This document shows positions 52,291 to 61,711 of a DNA stretch of 64,000 bases, in pieces. The notes beneath the pieces are model-generated. The model was not told where the DNA came from. It saw only the letters and a list, made by a program, of their open reading frames with translations, and searched no databases. Source of the DNA: Acidobacteriota bacterium (lineage in GTDB: Bacteria > Acidobacteriota > Terriglobia > Bryobacterales > Bryobacteraceae); the NCBI GenBank assembly GCA_018268935.1, contig JAFDVS010000026.1, positions 162,208 through 226,207 on the forward strand. Reading direction: 5' to 3'. Made by a program: the position numbers and the translations under genes. Numbering within the stretch: position 1 is the first letter of the stretch; every line of letters starts with the position of its first letter.

Positions 52291-52559
52291 GCAACGCCAC
52301 CGTCCGCCGCCTCGCGCCTATCCTGGCCTTGGCCGTCGCCGCGATACTCATCATCTCCCTGATCGGTACATCCACCGATCACCCCGCCGCGAAACAATTC
52401 TCCATGCCCGCGCCCACACCCGCCGCACAACCCGAATTGCCCCCTGCTCCACAACTCGATATCCAGCCCACCTTCGCCCCTCCTCCCATTCCACCGTGGG
52501 GCGGACCCCCTGGCCGCCCTATGCCAATCCCCCCAGCAGTACCGCTTCCGAAACCGTGA
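52287..52559 (+). CDS. small proline-rich single-helix protein
   Basis: 90 residues. A short N-terminus precedes one membrane helix (about 10-27, APILALAVAAILIISLIG) and a proline-rich tail (PAPTPAAQPELPPAPQLD and PPPIPPWGGPPGRPMP). ATG overlaps the previous stop as ATGA (52287-52290). Its last 41 bases overlap the convergent kinase gene's end. The tail could bind SH3-like or WW-like pockets or span the periplasm. No family is recognised. Confidence 0.6.
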   Translation: MSNATVRRLAPILALAVAAILIISLIGTSTDHPAAKQFSMPAPTPAAQPELPPAPQLDIQPTFAPPPIPPWGGPPGRPMPIPPAVPLPKP

Positions 52560-55284
52560 GATCCTCCCGTGTCATCAGGATTGTCCTCCCGTCAGGAGCA
52601 ATGGTAAATCCCCACTCCGGCGTCTCCTCCATGCGGAACAACTCCACTTCCTTACCTCCCGCGAAAGGGACAAACCGGATCACGGCCGAACGAGCCTCCC
52701 GATCCATGTAATAGATCCCCTCTTTCCGCACACCGAACAAGTTCCGCCGCGCCAGCCTCGGCAACACGCGAACGGCACGCTTGCCCGAATCTTCCCATCG
52801 CCACAAACCCAACTCCGCTTCCGGCTTCGCAAAGTACAACGCGCGCCCATCGGCCGATTCCATCGCATGCGAAACCCGTTCGCCATAGGTGACCCGGCGC
52901 ACTTCTCCGGTCTTCATCGAGTACCGGAAGAGATCCACGTCCTTCTGGAACCGGCTGAAATACAGCCACTGGCCATCGCCCGAGAATGTGCAGGGAATCC
53001 CGTCTACATCTCTCAGCTCCTGAACTTCCCCGCCTGCCACGGGATGAATGAAGTTCCGCAGACCCAGGTTCCGCGAACGCACCGTAACCAGCAATGCCTC
53101 CCCACCCGGCATCCACAATGGCGACACCATGTCCAGCGCGCCATAGGAGGTCAGTTGCGCCGGGTTCCCGCCATTCGCATCGGATATCCAAACTTGCAAC
53201 TCGCCGGATCGCCGCGACTCGAACGCGATCCTGTTCCCTCCCGGTGCGTACACCACCATGTCTTCCGAACCTGTCGAAGCCGGTAGCTTGGTCACTTTCA
53301 CCACTCTCCCGCCCGGCGAATCCAGATCCAGCCGCCAGATGTTCGTCTCTGACTTGCGCCGCGAAACCGCAATCTGCCCGCTCTTCGGACATACCGCCAG
53401 CGCCTCGATTCCCGAGCCCGCCTCTACAATCTCCCGTGGCTCCGATCTTCCATCCACCGCAACACGAAACGCCGCGAAGTTGCCCAAAGTGCCGCTTGTG
53501 TAGATCACCTCCTTCCCACCTCGGCTCCACTGCGGAAACATGATCCGCAAGCGGCGCGATGTCAGCCGGCGCGCACCCTGAACAGGCCGCAGTTCCACAT
53601 CTACCGGAAGCAGAAACAAATCCGCTGACTCCCGCGCCTCCAATCGTGCAAAGCACAACGTCGATCCATCCGGCGATAGAGCGCTGTAATGGTCGCCGCG
53701 CCCGCTTTGCGGCCCTGGCGTGATCTCCCAGCTTTGGCCACTCCGCAGGTCGTATCCCCGCAGATGAGGCCAGATTCCCGTGTCGCTTCGATGCGAAACC
53801 ACCATCCGGCTGGCATCGTACCCCCATGTGAAATGCCGGAACGGCCCTCGCGCCAGAACTTTCTCCTCTCCTCCCTCCGTCGGGACTCGAAGGATACTGT
53901 CTTCCTCGCTCCCTCCCCCGCGCTGAAATGCAATCCACTTCCCATCAGGCGACATAGAGGACCACCACTTGGGCGCCCCGTCCCGTGTCACCTGCCGCAC
54001 CTTTCCTGTGGCATTGTCTCTCAGGAAGACATCCCCATACTGGAAGAACTCACTCCCCGCACTGTAAAGAAGGTGCCTCCCATCCGGACTGAAATGGAAA
54101 CCCGTCAGCTCCTCCGCGCGATTCTTGTCGATGACCTCCGTGGAAGGCTCGGTCCACCTCCGAACCAGCACCCCAGCGCCACCCGCCACCGTCAGGGCAG
54201 CCCCGGCAGTCAGCCATGTCCTCCGCAGCCACCTCTTGCCATGCGGGCGAAGTGCGGCAACCTTGCCTCCATCCGCAAACGCCTGCAGATCGGCTCGCAA
54301 ATCGGCCACGGAAGCGTAACGGCTCCCCGCCTCCTTCGCCATCGCCAATTGCACGATTGCTTCCAACTCCTGCCGCACTCCCCGCAGCGGCAGTGGCGCA
54401 TCCGCCACGATCTGCAGCGGCAACGCATGCTCCGGACCACCGTACGGCAAATGCCCGGCGATCGCCTCGTAAAGCAGCACTCCCATTGAGTAAATGTCGC
54501 TCCCCGCTCCGATCTCCTTCTCCCGCCTCACCTGCTCCGGGCTGGCGTAAGGAAGCGACATCCGTTCCATCCCCGTCAGTGTCAGCCGTGCATCGCCATC
54601 CTGCAGTAACGCAATTCCAAAATCGAGGATCTTCGGGGTCCCATCCCCTTCCACTAGAATGTTCGACGGCTTTAGGTCCCGGTGCACCACCCTATGACCG
54701 TGTGCATACTCCACAACCTCGCAAATCCTGCAAAACAGCCGGACCTTTTCCTCCAAGGCCAGACCCGTCACGAATTCGTCGAGTGGCTTGCCATCGACAA
54801 ACTCCGTCGCGATGTAGGCCACAGCCTCGCCCGTTGTGCCCGCTTCCAGAAAACGAACCACGCCCGGATGCGATAGCCCTGCCAGAATCCGCGTCTCCTG
54901 CTGAAACCGCCGAAAGTCTTCCGCTGTGTGCGAGAGCCTGTTGAGAATTTTCAGCGCCGCCCTCTCCTCACCCGGTGCATCGGCCCTCTGCGCCAGATAC
55001 ACCGTCGCCGAGCCGCCTCTGCCGATCCTCCGCAACAGTCGCCACCCGCCTACGATCCCACCCTCAGCACCGAGTTCCACCACCTGCTGCGGCAAAGGCG
55101 TGTTCAGGAAATCTCCCGCCGCTGCATGCCACCCCAACAGCCTTCGAATCTCCTCCAGGAGCTTTGGCTCCGCTCCACACTCCGTCCGCAAAAACTGTTC
55201 TCTCTCCGCACCGCCGGCGATTGACAACGCCCGCGCATAAATCGCCTTAACACGTTCCACATCGCCCGGCGACAACTCTTTCAT
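52519..55284 (-). CDS. Ser/Thr protein kinase with membrane helix and WD40-like propeller
   Basis: 921 residues. The N-terminal 80 residues are helical. The kinase domain follows (about 81-340) with the glycine-rich loop GRGGSATV (88-95), Lys112, HRDLKPSN (201-208) and DFG (221-223), all intact. A transmembrane helix (about 354-374) leads to a periplasmic PD40/TolB-type beta-propeller (about 390-921; FHFSPDGRHLLYSAGSEFF, YAPGGNRIAFESRR). The propeller presumably senses an external ligand. The start overlaps the upstream ECF sigma stop (ATGA 55281-55284). Such sigma-kinase pairs recur in acidobacteria and planctomycetes. Confidence 0.92.
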   Translation of the reverse strand: MKELSPGDVERVKAIYARALSIAGGAEREQFLRTECGAEPKLLEEIRRLLGWHAAAGDFLNTPLPQQVVELGAEGGIVGGWRLLRRIGRGGSATVYLAQRADAPGEERAALKILNRLSHTAEDFRRFQQETRILAGLSHPGVVRFLEAGTTGEAVAYIATEFVDGKPLDEFVTGLALEEKVRLFCRICEVVEYAHGHRVVHRDLKPSNILVEGDGTPKILDFGIALLQDGDARLTLTGMERMSLPYASPEQVRREKEIGAGSDIYSMGVLLYEAIAGHLPYGGPEHALPLQIVADAPLPLRGVRQELEAIVQLAMAKEAGSRYASVADLRADLQAFADGGKVAALRPHGKRWLRRTWLTAGAALTVAGGAGVLVRRWTEPSTEVIDKNRAEELTGFHFSPDGRHLLYSAGSEFFQYGDVFLRDNATGKVRQVTRDGAPKWWSSMSPDGKWIAFQRGGGSEEDSILRVPTEGGEEKVLARGPFRHFTWGYDASRMVVSHRSDTGIWPHLRGYDLRSGQSWEITPGPQSGRGDHYSALSPDGSTLCFARLEARESADLFLLPVDVELRPVQGARRLTSRRLRIMFPQWSRGGKEVIYTSGTLGNFAAFRVAVDGRSEPREIVEAGSGIEALAVCPKSGQIAVSRRKSETNIWRLDLDSPGGRVVKVTKLPASTGSEDMVVYAPGGNRIAFESRRSGELQVWISDANGGNPAQLTSYGALDMVSPLWMPGGEALLVTVRSRNLGLRNFIHPVAGGEVQELRDVDGIPCTFSGDGQWLYFSRFQKDVDLFRYSMKTGEVRRVTYGERVSHAMESADGRALYFAKPEAELGLWRWEDSGKRAVRVLPRLARRNLFGVRKEGIYYMDREARSAVIRFVPFAGGKEVELFRMEETPEWGFTIAPDGRTILMTREDLTVSEAVLLGGLA

Positions 55285-55820
55285 ACTCCGGATCGTGCAA
55301 CTCCGCCGAGTACCCCGTACAGCCAGGCACGCGCGAACTGCCAGTCTGTCTCAACGGTGCTTCCACACACGCCAAGAATCTGTGCCGTCTCCTCATTCGT
55401 GAACCCGCAGAAGAATTTCAGCTCCACCACCGATAACGCCCTTGCGTCAAATGCTCCCAGCTTCTCCAAAGCCGCGTTCAAAGCGAACAAAGAATCCTGG
55501 TCCACCATCCCGCCGTTGCCGGCACTCCCAAGTCCGGTCAGCCCAAGCCCGCTGCCCCGTTTCTGTGACCGGTGTTTCCTTCCATGGTCAATCAAAGCTT
55601 GCCGCATCTGCCGCGCCGCCAGCGCAAGCAGCGCCTGCTCCGGAACACCCGTCATGGGCCGCCGGCCGAACACCCGCAGCAACGCCTCGTGTACCAATGC
55701 CGTTCGCTGCAACGTATGATTGGGCCGTTCCCGGCGCAAAAACATCGCCGCCATCCGCCGCAATTCCGGATATACCGCCCGAATCAGATCCTCCGGTAAT
55801 TCAACCGCAGCTGCCTCCAT
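55281..55820 (-). CDS. ECF sigma factor of the kinase-linked type (Sigma70_ECF)
   Basis: 179 residues from ATG 55820 (MEAAAVELPEDLIRAVYPEL). Region 2 is LRRMAAMFLRRERPNHTLQRT with TALVHEALLRVFGR. Region 4 is ALSVVELKFFCGFTNEETAQILGVCGSTVETDWQFARAWLY. This is the group (TIGR02999/PF07638 type) whose members usually sit beside Ser/Thr kinases rather than anti-sigma factors, as here. Start 55820 is preferred because the frame's earlier start (55859) adds residues not typical of the family. Phosphorylation by the kinase is a possible control, inferred from pairing. Confidence 0.88.
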   Translation of the reverse strand: MEAAAVELPEDLIRAVYPELRRMAAMFLRRERPNHTLQRTALVHEALLRVFGRRPMTGVPEQALLALAARQMRQALIDHGRKHRSQKRGSGLGLTGLGSAGNGGMVDQDSLFALNAALEKLGAFDARALSVVELKFFCGFTNEETAQILGVCGSTVETDWQFARAWLYGVLGGVARSGV

Positions 55821-55845
55821 TTGCAGAAGTCTAACCCAGGTTCCG

Positions 55846-55878
55846 GCCCAATTCTGCAAGAAAATTTTTGGGCTTTTT
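55846..55878 (+). terminator. orphan terminator-like hairpin between divergent genes
   Basis: GCCCAA (55846-55851) / TTGGGC (55868-55873) with an inner TTCT/AGAA stem, followed by TTTTT. No + strand gene ends before it, so it would act on antisense RNA from the sigma gene or on a long leader of the gene at 55946. Confidence 0.45.
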
Positions 55879-55945
55879 ACCTTCCGCTTGCGCTAAGCCT
55901 TTGACGATCTCTCTCGTCACAATACGTCTTCAGGAGGACCTGAGC

Positions 55946-56869
55946 ATGAAGCTTTGCTGCATATTCTGTTTGGCGACTACACTGCTTGCCGACACCACCT
56001 ACAACCATTGGCACCGCCTGGTTGTGGAAAACGGCATCGACACCATCTACGACTACTGCGCCAATATCCCCTCGGCCGGCAGTTGCCAGTGGGGTGGGCC
56101 GGATGCCAAAGAGTTCACCTCCTATCGCGACTCAGGAGGAGTCACCACTTCCGTCACCACTCGTACTGACGTCAAAAACGGAGACCCCAGCATTTCCGCC
56201 GTGATCGCCCAAACCTCAGCATCCCCCTTCGAAGAGTACATCCGCGTCACGGCTAACTACGATGTTCGCGTTGCCATCGACTTCCATAGCCCACTGCTCT
56301 CCCAGATTTTCCCCAATTTCAATTTCATCCAAATCCCGGTGGTTGCCATCCTCATGCGCGACGACGGCCTTGTGGCCCGAGGCGAAAGCATTCATCTCCA
56401 GAAAACATCGCATTGGATCTATCAGCGTTCCGTCAACATCGATTACACGAACTACTTCTCCGGCACCGCTTTCGTCGACATCGCGGGTGGCGGCGGCAAT
56501 GCTCCAGCCGGCATCGACATCGTCCACCGGGAAGACCCGGTCAAGTTCGCACTGTTCAACCCATTCCTGTTCACCAGCACATCCTCTCCGGAGGCTACGT
56601 TGCAGGTGCACCTCAACACGTTCTACTCCGCCAACACCAGCGGCAGCTCCATCACCATGAATTTCGGCAATACCACCGCCATCGAAGGCATCCAGATGTT
56701 CGGCCCGAACGGAGAAGATCTCACTGCAGCCTTCACCTTCTCCCTCTCTGACGGCACACCGCTCTTCACCACCAGCGACGTGCCCGAGCCAGCCTCTATC
56801 GGCCTCGTCTTCACCGGCCTTGTTCTGGCCTGCCTGAAGCCCCGCTCTCGTAAAGCCGCAGCATCGTAG
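55946..56869 (+). CDS. PEP-CTERM sorted exported protein
   Basis: 307 residues from ATG 55946, preceded by AGGAGG 7 bases upstream. Short signal peptide (MKLCCIFCLATTLLAD), then a beta-rich body (TYNHWHRLVVENGIDTIYDY, IRVTANYDVRVAIDFHSPLL). The C-terminal sorting signal is DVPEPASIGLVFTGLVLACL followed by KPRSRK, a textbook PEP motif, hydrophobic helix and basic tail. It should be recognised by an exosortase (not in the window). Function of the body is unknown. The end overlaps the convergent BNR-repeat gene by 59 bases. Confidence 0.82.
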   Translation: MKLCCIFCLATTLLADTTYNHWHRLVVENGIDTIYDYCANIPSAGSCQWGGPDAKEFTSYRDSGGVTTSVTTRTDVKNGDPSISAVIAQTSASPFEEYIRVTANYDVRVAIDFHSPLLSQIFPNFNFIQIPVVAILMRDDGLVARGESIHLQKTSHWIYQRSVNIDYTNYFSGTAFVDIAGGGGNAPAGIDIVHREDPVKFALFNPFLFTSTSSPEATLQVHLNTFYSANTSGSSITMNFGNTTAIEGIQMFGPNGEDLTAAFTFSLSDGTPLFTTSDVPEPASIGLVFTGLVLACLKPRSRKAAAS

Positions 56870-58118
56870 GCGCAGGCACATCCCCCGCCCGGGGCCGGTC
56901 CCGATTCGGCCCCAGCGTCTCCCATCGCAGCACATACCGCCCATCGCCCTTACCCCGCTGCACCCGCACCTGCATCCCGTCCCGCCCCGGCTTCAACCAC
57001 TCCGGCGGAAACTCTTCCGCCGCCGTCCGCGTTTCCATCGGACGTAGCGTCGTTTCATCCAATCGCCACACCCCACTCCCGTACTTGTCATGCGAATACT
57101 CCAACAACAACGCTCCCTTCTCTACGCGCACTGCTCCCACGCGTATCTCAAAATGAATCGTTCCCCCGCCGCTGAACTCCCACCGGTAATCCCAATCGCT
57201 CGACTGATAAATCTTCCAAGCCCCACCCTCCAGCCGCGCATTGTAAATCTGCGTCCGCCCCTTCCCATCGAACTTGTGATACGTAATCACCGGCCGTTTC
57301 TTCGCATCAAACCCAATCCGCGTATTCCCGTTGATCATCCCGCCTTGCACCGGCACCGCATCCACAATCTCCGCGCTCGACACCCGAATCGGCAACGCCA
57401 GCGGTTTCCCCGCGCTGGTCTCCCAATGCGCCATATCCTTGCTCCGCGCATACGTCAGATCATGATTCGTTGAACAATCCGGCGTATTCCGCCACACCCA
57501 CACCAAGTGAAAATATCCATCCGGCCCCAGCACCGGATCGGCAAAGTAAGCGTTGCTCTTGCCCTCGCCATCCGTCAACGGCTGATCCAGCAAACGCCGC
57601 CACCGCCTCGATTCCTCGTCATACACGTTGTAAATCTGATTCCCGCTCCCGCTCCGCCCGTCGCGATACGTGAACAACAACTCACCCGATGCCCCCCGCA
57701 GAAAACGCGGATACGTACACCGCGATTCCTCGCTTCCCACCATCTCCTTCACCTGCTCCAGCGAGTCAATATCCCCCGGCTTCGTGCTCCGGAAATACAC
57801 CAGTGGCGCCACATGCATGTTCCCGCTCACATGCAAAAAACCCGCCCGGTCCAGCGCCATCGTCACGTAATTATGGCTATCCCACCCCAATTGCGACGGC
57901 AGCCGCACAAAGCGGAACGCCCGTTCCTCCAGCCCCCGCACGCCCACCGTCATCCGCCGCTGATCATCATAAAACGCAACATACTGCCGCTTACCCGCCG
58001 TCAAAAGATCGAAGCCGACCGGATGCCCGGCCCACACCGGTGCAATCTCGATCGGCTTCATCTGACCAAAAACTGCTGTCCCTGCCAGCAGCGCCATCAC
58101 CAGCCGGCCTGCGTACAT
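56811..58118 (-). CDS. exported BNR-repeat (sialidase/lyase-like propeller) protein
   Basis: 435 residues. Signal peptide MYAGRLVMALLAGTAVFGQ, then a five- to seven-bladed propeller with BNR-type stretches (DGYFHLVWVWRNTPDCSTNH, RPVITYHKFDGKGRTQIYNA, LDRAGFLHVSGNMH). It matches the BNR-repeat family (PF15892 type), often encoded near polysaccharide lyases and sulfatases. Catalysis cannot be shown from motifs alone. It may act on or bind glycans. Lies 45 bases after the large receptor gene on the same strand. Confidence 0.78.
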   Translation of the reverse strand: MYAGRLVMALLAGTAVFGQMKPIEIAPVWAGHPVGFDLLTAGKRQYVAFYDDQRRMTVGVRGLEERAFRFVRLPSQLGWDSHNYVTMALDRAGFLHVSGNMHVAPLVYFRSTKPGDIDSLEQVKEMVGSEESRCTYPRFLRGASGELLFTYRDGRSGSGNQIYNVYDEESRRWRRLLDQPLTDGEGKSNAYFADPVLGPDGYFHLVWVWRNTPDCSTNHDLTYARSKDMAHWETSAGKPLALPIRVSSAEIVDAVPVQGGMINGNTRIGFDAKKRPVITYHKFDGKGRTQIYNARLEGGAWKIYQSSDWDYRWEFSGGGTIHFEIRVGAVRVEKGALLLEYSHDKYGSGVWRLDETTLRPMETRTAAEEFPPEWLKPGRDGMQVRVQRGKGDGRYVLRWETLGPNRDRPRAGDVPAPTMLRLYESGASGRPEQGR

Positions 58119-58163
58119 GCGAAGCTCCTGGCCTGAATGTACCGCACCCGGCTCACTGGCGCA

Positions 58164-61100
58164 TCAGAAAACAAACTTCAACTGATACCGGACCACGCGC
58201 CCGCCGCCATCCAGAACCCCCAGGTTCAGGAATTGTCCCTGCGGCGAGTTGAACACGCTCGCCGACGGTGTGGCGTTCCCCGGCGAGAACGGGCTCACAC
58301 TCCCCAAGCCCCGTTGCGGATGATTCAGGAAGTTGAAAAACTCCGTCCGGAACTCAGCCCGGAACCGCTCCGTGATCGCCACCTTCTTGAAGAAGCTCAC
58401 TCCCAGATCATTCGTCGGAGCCCCCCGGAACGTGTTCCGTCCCAGATTCCCCGGCGCCGCCGGCCGCGACGATGTGTTCGCCGGCAACCCGATGTACTGC
58501 GCCGTCGCCGGATCAATCGGCGGCCGTCCATCCAGGTCGGGATTCACAAACCCTGTTGGCCCCGGCCCCGGAATCGCCCTTACGCCCGGCCGTCCATTCG
58601 GATTGAAGTTCGGCCGGTCGCCGCCCGCCGCATCATACCCATCGGCGTCCACGCCATTCAACACATGCACCGGCACCCCGCTTTCATAGGTGTACAACCC
58701 CGAAACGGACCATCCGCCGGCAATGAACCCAGCCGCGTCGCGCCGGTTCTTCAGGAATGGTAGATCGTACCCTGCCACCAGCACCATCCGGTGCGCCCGG
58801 TGGAACAGCGACACTCCGCGATCCAGCGGCAATCCACCAAAAATCGTCGGCACCATCGTGCTCGGCGGAGCGTTGCTTGCCGCGAACACATCGCTGCTGT
58901 AGTCCAGGTTCTTCGCCCACGTGTAGCTCAAGTGCCCGAAGAATCCCGCTTTCATCCTCTTCATCGCCGATACCTGCATCGAATTGAAGAACGAACTCGA
59001 ATTGTTCGTCCGGATGGACCTCGATCCCTGCAGCGGATCCACACGGCTCACCAGCCGGCTCGCCGGTATCGACGCCACATTGCTCGGATTCACCACCAGC
59101 GAGGAAGGCACCAGCGGATTGTACTGATCCTGCGCAAACAGCTTCGTCCCTTTCGAGCCAACGTAAGAAACATCCAGAATCGTCGTCGGTGTCAGCTCCC
59201 GTTGAATCCCGAACGACCAGCGCTGAAAATACGGATTCACCAGATTCTTTACCACCAGGGTCTGCGTATCCTGCGGATTCGGTGTTCGCGGCGTGGTCGG
59301 AAACGAGTTCGAAAGATTAGCTAGCCCCCGGGGCTCCGTTGCCGACACCGCCGACGTCACATTCGTGGCCGCCACATTCGGCGACGACGTGGCCGCGTTC
59401 GAAGCGATGTTGTTGAAGAACGAATCGTACCCGAACTGATAGCCCGTTCGAATTACCGTCTTGCGCCCCCCAAACAGCCGGCCCCAAATCCCACCCTCTA
59501 CATTCGGGTTCCAGGCGATACCAAGCGCCGGCGAGAAGTTGTTGTAGTCGCCCTTCACTTTGTTCGGCTGCTGGAACGGGCCCGTGAACGTGGTCGTGTC
59601 CACATTGAACAAACCTTCGTATGCCGGAGTCCGCAGCGTATTCATCGGCAATCCGAAGTATTCATACCGCAGCCCCAGCGTGAGCGTTACCGATTGCGAA
59701 ATGCGCCACCGGTCCTGCACGAAATAGCCTTGCCGGAACAGGTCCGGATAGTAAGCAGGCTGGCCGAAGTCACGCCGCACTGCCCCGCCCGATCCCCCGA
59801 AATCGTCCAGGAAATTCGCGAACCCGGTAAAGCCGCCGCCCGCGTTATAGGTCAACAACCCGCGTTCCACAATCGGCGCATACTGCCGCGATCGCTGCAG
59901 CGTCAGTTCCGTCCCAAACCGTAACGTGTGGCTGCCCCGCACCCAACTGAACGAGTCCTGCAGCAGATAATTGTTCGCCACTCGCCCTTGCGGCAGATTC
60001 GTCTGAACGCCTAGATATCCCGCCGTGCTGCGGCTCACGCTCGATGCCGTCAGCCCCGCTATGTTGTACAGCGGCATCGTCGCCGCCAGCGGATGCTTCG
60101 CGTCCAGTGGAAACTCCAGCCCGATGCGGTTATAAGCCACCCGCAATTCGTTCGTCTTCACCGGCGACAACACATGCGTATGTGCCACCTGCACATTCTG
60201 GAATTTGTTGTGTTGGCTGGTAATGAAGCTGGCGAAATTGATCGCGCTCACCGGGTTCACGTTGTCATCGTACAGATACCGCCCCGAGATCTGGTCCCGC
60301 GCCGACAATGCATAGTCGAGCCGCGACGTCGTCTGCCGGTCCCGAAACGTCTGCGGATACCCGAACACCGCCGTCCCGAACTGAATGTCCGGCCGCCCTG
60401 ACCCCAGCGCCACCGGGAACAGGTTCGCCGTTCCCGTTACCCCAGCCGTGATGTCACTGAACAAATCCGCCCGCGGATTCCGGCCTTTCGGAAACAGGGC
60501 GTCAAACGTCGCCCGCCCCGCCGCCGATGGGGCAATCACATCCGACGATCCGTTCGACCGTTGCCGCTGCTCCTGGAAGCTCTGAAAAAAGAACAGCTTG
60601 TTCTTCACCACCGGCCCGCCGATCGTGCCCGCCCACCACTGCTCCGTCCCCGGCAGCGGCTTCCCCCGCCGGATTACCTCCGGGTCAATCGACTGGTTCA
60701 GCGTCGTGGCATCGTCGTTGGTCACATCCACCAGCAGGCTGGCCGTCCCGTGCAACTCGTTCGTTCCCCCCTTGGTGATCACGTTAACCACTGCGCCGCC
60801 CGCGCGTCCAAACTCCGAATCGAAATTCGAAGTCTGCACCGCAACCTCCTGCACCGCATCCGGATTCTTGATCTGAAATGCCTGCCCCGCCACCGAAATA
60901 TCGTTGTTCTCCGTCCCGTCGATCAGAAAATTGTTCGACCGGCCGCGCGCGCCATTGACAGCAAATGTCCCAACCCCAGGCCCGCCACGATTCGAACTCA
61001 CCCCCGGCGCCGTCAATGCCAGCGAAACCGGGTTCCGCGTCGCAAACGGCAACTGCGTCACCTGCGCCACGTTGATGTTCATTCCCCTCACCGGAGCCTC

Positions 61101-61472
61101 CACCTGCAATTGCACCGTCTCCGCTACCACCTGCACCACGCTCTTCTGTTCGCCCACCTCCAGCCGCACGTCCACCGTTCGCACCTGATTCGCAACCACT
61201 TCGAATGCCTGTGTCAGCATTTGTTGAAAACCAGCGGCATTCGCCGTCACCTGGTAGGTGCCCAGGTCCACCGCGTCAAATCGATAGTTCCCAACCTCGT
61301 TACTCTTGGTTGTTCGCACAACCCCTGTGGTTAACGACCGTAACTCTATATCTACCGCGGCGATGGCTGCGCCGCTCGGATCGCTCACGATTCCGTTCAC
61401 CGTTCCACGGCTGGTTTGGGCCCATAGGGCCGCACCCGTGAGAAAAAATACTGCAATGGTACAACGAGACAT
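58164..61472 (-). CDS. Oar-like TonB-dependent outer-membrane receptor
   Basis: 1102 residues from ATG 61472 (MSRCTIAVFFLTGAALWAQT, signal peptide). The carboxypeptidase-regulatory domain (GTVNGIVSDPSGAAIAAVDI) spans about 22-105. The plug follows (NVAQVTQLPFATRNPVSLAL and SNNFLIDGTENNDISV), with a long barrel ending KFVF. AAAGGGTG lies 8 bases before the ATG. A frame start at 61496 adds eight residues. The downstream BNR-repeat gene suggests a glycan-related ligand, by context. Confidence 0.88.
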   Translation of the reverse strand: MSRCTIAVFFLTGAALWAQTSRGTVNGIVSDPSGAAIAAVDIELRSLTTGVVRTTKSNEVGNYRFDAVDLGTYQVTANAAGFQQMLTQAFEVVANQVRTVDVRLEVGEQKSVVQVVAETVQLQVEAPVRGMNINVAQVTQLPFATRNPVSLALTAPGVSSNRGGPGVGTFAVNGARGRSNNFLIDGTENNDISVAGQAFQIKNPDAVQEVAVQTSNFDSEFGRAGGAVVNVITKGGTNELHGTASLLVDVTNDDATTLNQSIDPEVIRRGKPLPGTEQWWAGTIGGPVVKNKLFFFQSFQEQRQRSNGSSDVIAPSAAGRATFDALFPKGRNPRADLFSDITAGVTGTANLFPVALGSGRPDIQFGTAVFGYPQTFRDRQTTSRLDYALSARDQISGRYLYDDNVNPVSAINFASFITSQHNKFQNVQVAHTHVLSPVKTNELRVAYNRIGLEFPLDAKHPLAATMPLYNIAGLTASSVSRSTAGYLGVQTNLPQGRVANNYLLQDSFSWVRGSHTLRFGTELTLQRSRQYAPIVERGLLTYNAGGGFTGFANFLDDFGGSGGAVRRDFGQPAYYPDLFRQGYFVQDRWRISQSVTLTLGLRYEYFGLPMNTLRTPAYEGLFNVDTTTFTGPFQQPNKVKGDYNNFSPALGIAWNPNVEGGIWGRLFGGRKTVIRTGYQFGYDSFFNNIASNAATSSPNVAATNVTSAVSATEPRGLANLSNSFPTTPRTPNPQDTQTLVVKNLVNPYFQRWSFGIQRELTPTTILDVSYVGSKGTKLFAQDQYNPLVPSSLVVNPSNVASIPASRLVSRVDPLQGSRSIRTNNSSSFFNSMQVSAMKRMKAGFFGHLSYTWAKNLDYSSDVFAASNAPPSTMVPTIFGGLPLDRGVSLFHRAHRMVLVAGYDLPFLKNRRDAAGFIAGGWSVSGLYTYESGVPVHVLNGVDADGYDAAGGDRPNFNPNGRPGVRAIPGPGPTGFVNPDLDGRPPIDPATAQYIGLPANTSSRPAAPGNLGRNTFRGAPTNDLGVSFFKKVAITERFRAEFRTEFFNFLNHPQRGLGSVSPFSPGNATPSASVFNSPQGQFLNLGVLDGGGRVVRYQLKFVF

Positions 61473-61711
61473 ACTCTGTTCACCCTTTCTGGTCACGACA
61501 ACCAGGTCTTGATTACTTCCAGAGTAAGATCAATTTACAGACACGAAACATAATTGCTCAAATTTAACAAGTCTTTCATTTATCATAGTTTACAAGTGTA
61601 TACTCGTGACTGGTACCGGCAGTTCCATACCTCCTCCCCCTCATTTGATCTCTAAGAAAAACCTAAATATTCCTCACACTTCTTCCGATCATCTCCTGGA
61701 CGGTTGGAAGT
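61473..61711. other. AT-rich divergent intergenic region
   Basis: 239 bases between divergent starts, clearly more AT-rich than the surroundings. TATACT at 61599-61604 is a possible -10 on the plus strand. I see no hairpin or repeat strong enough to name. Confidence 0.5.
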
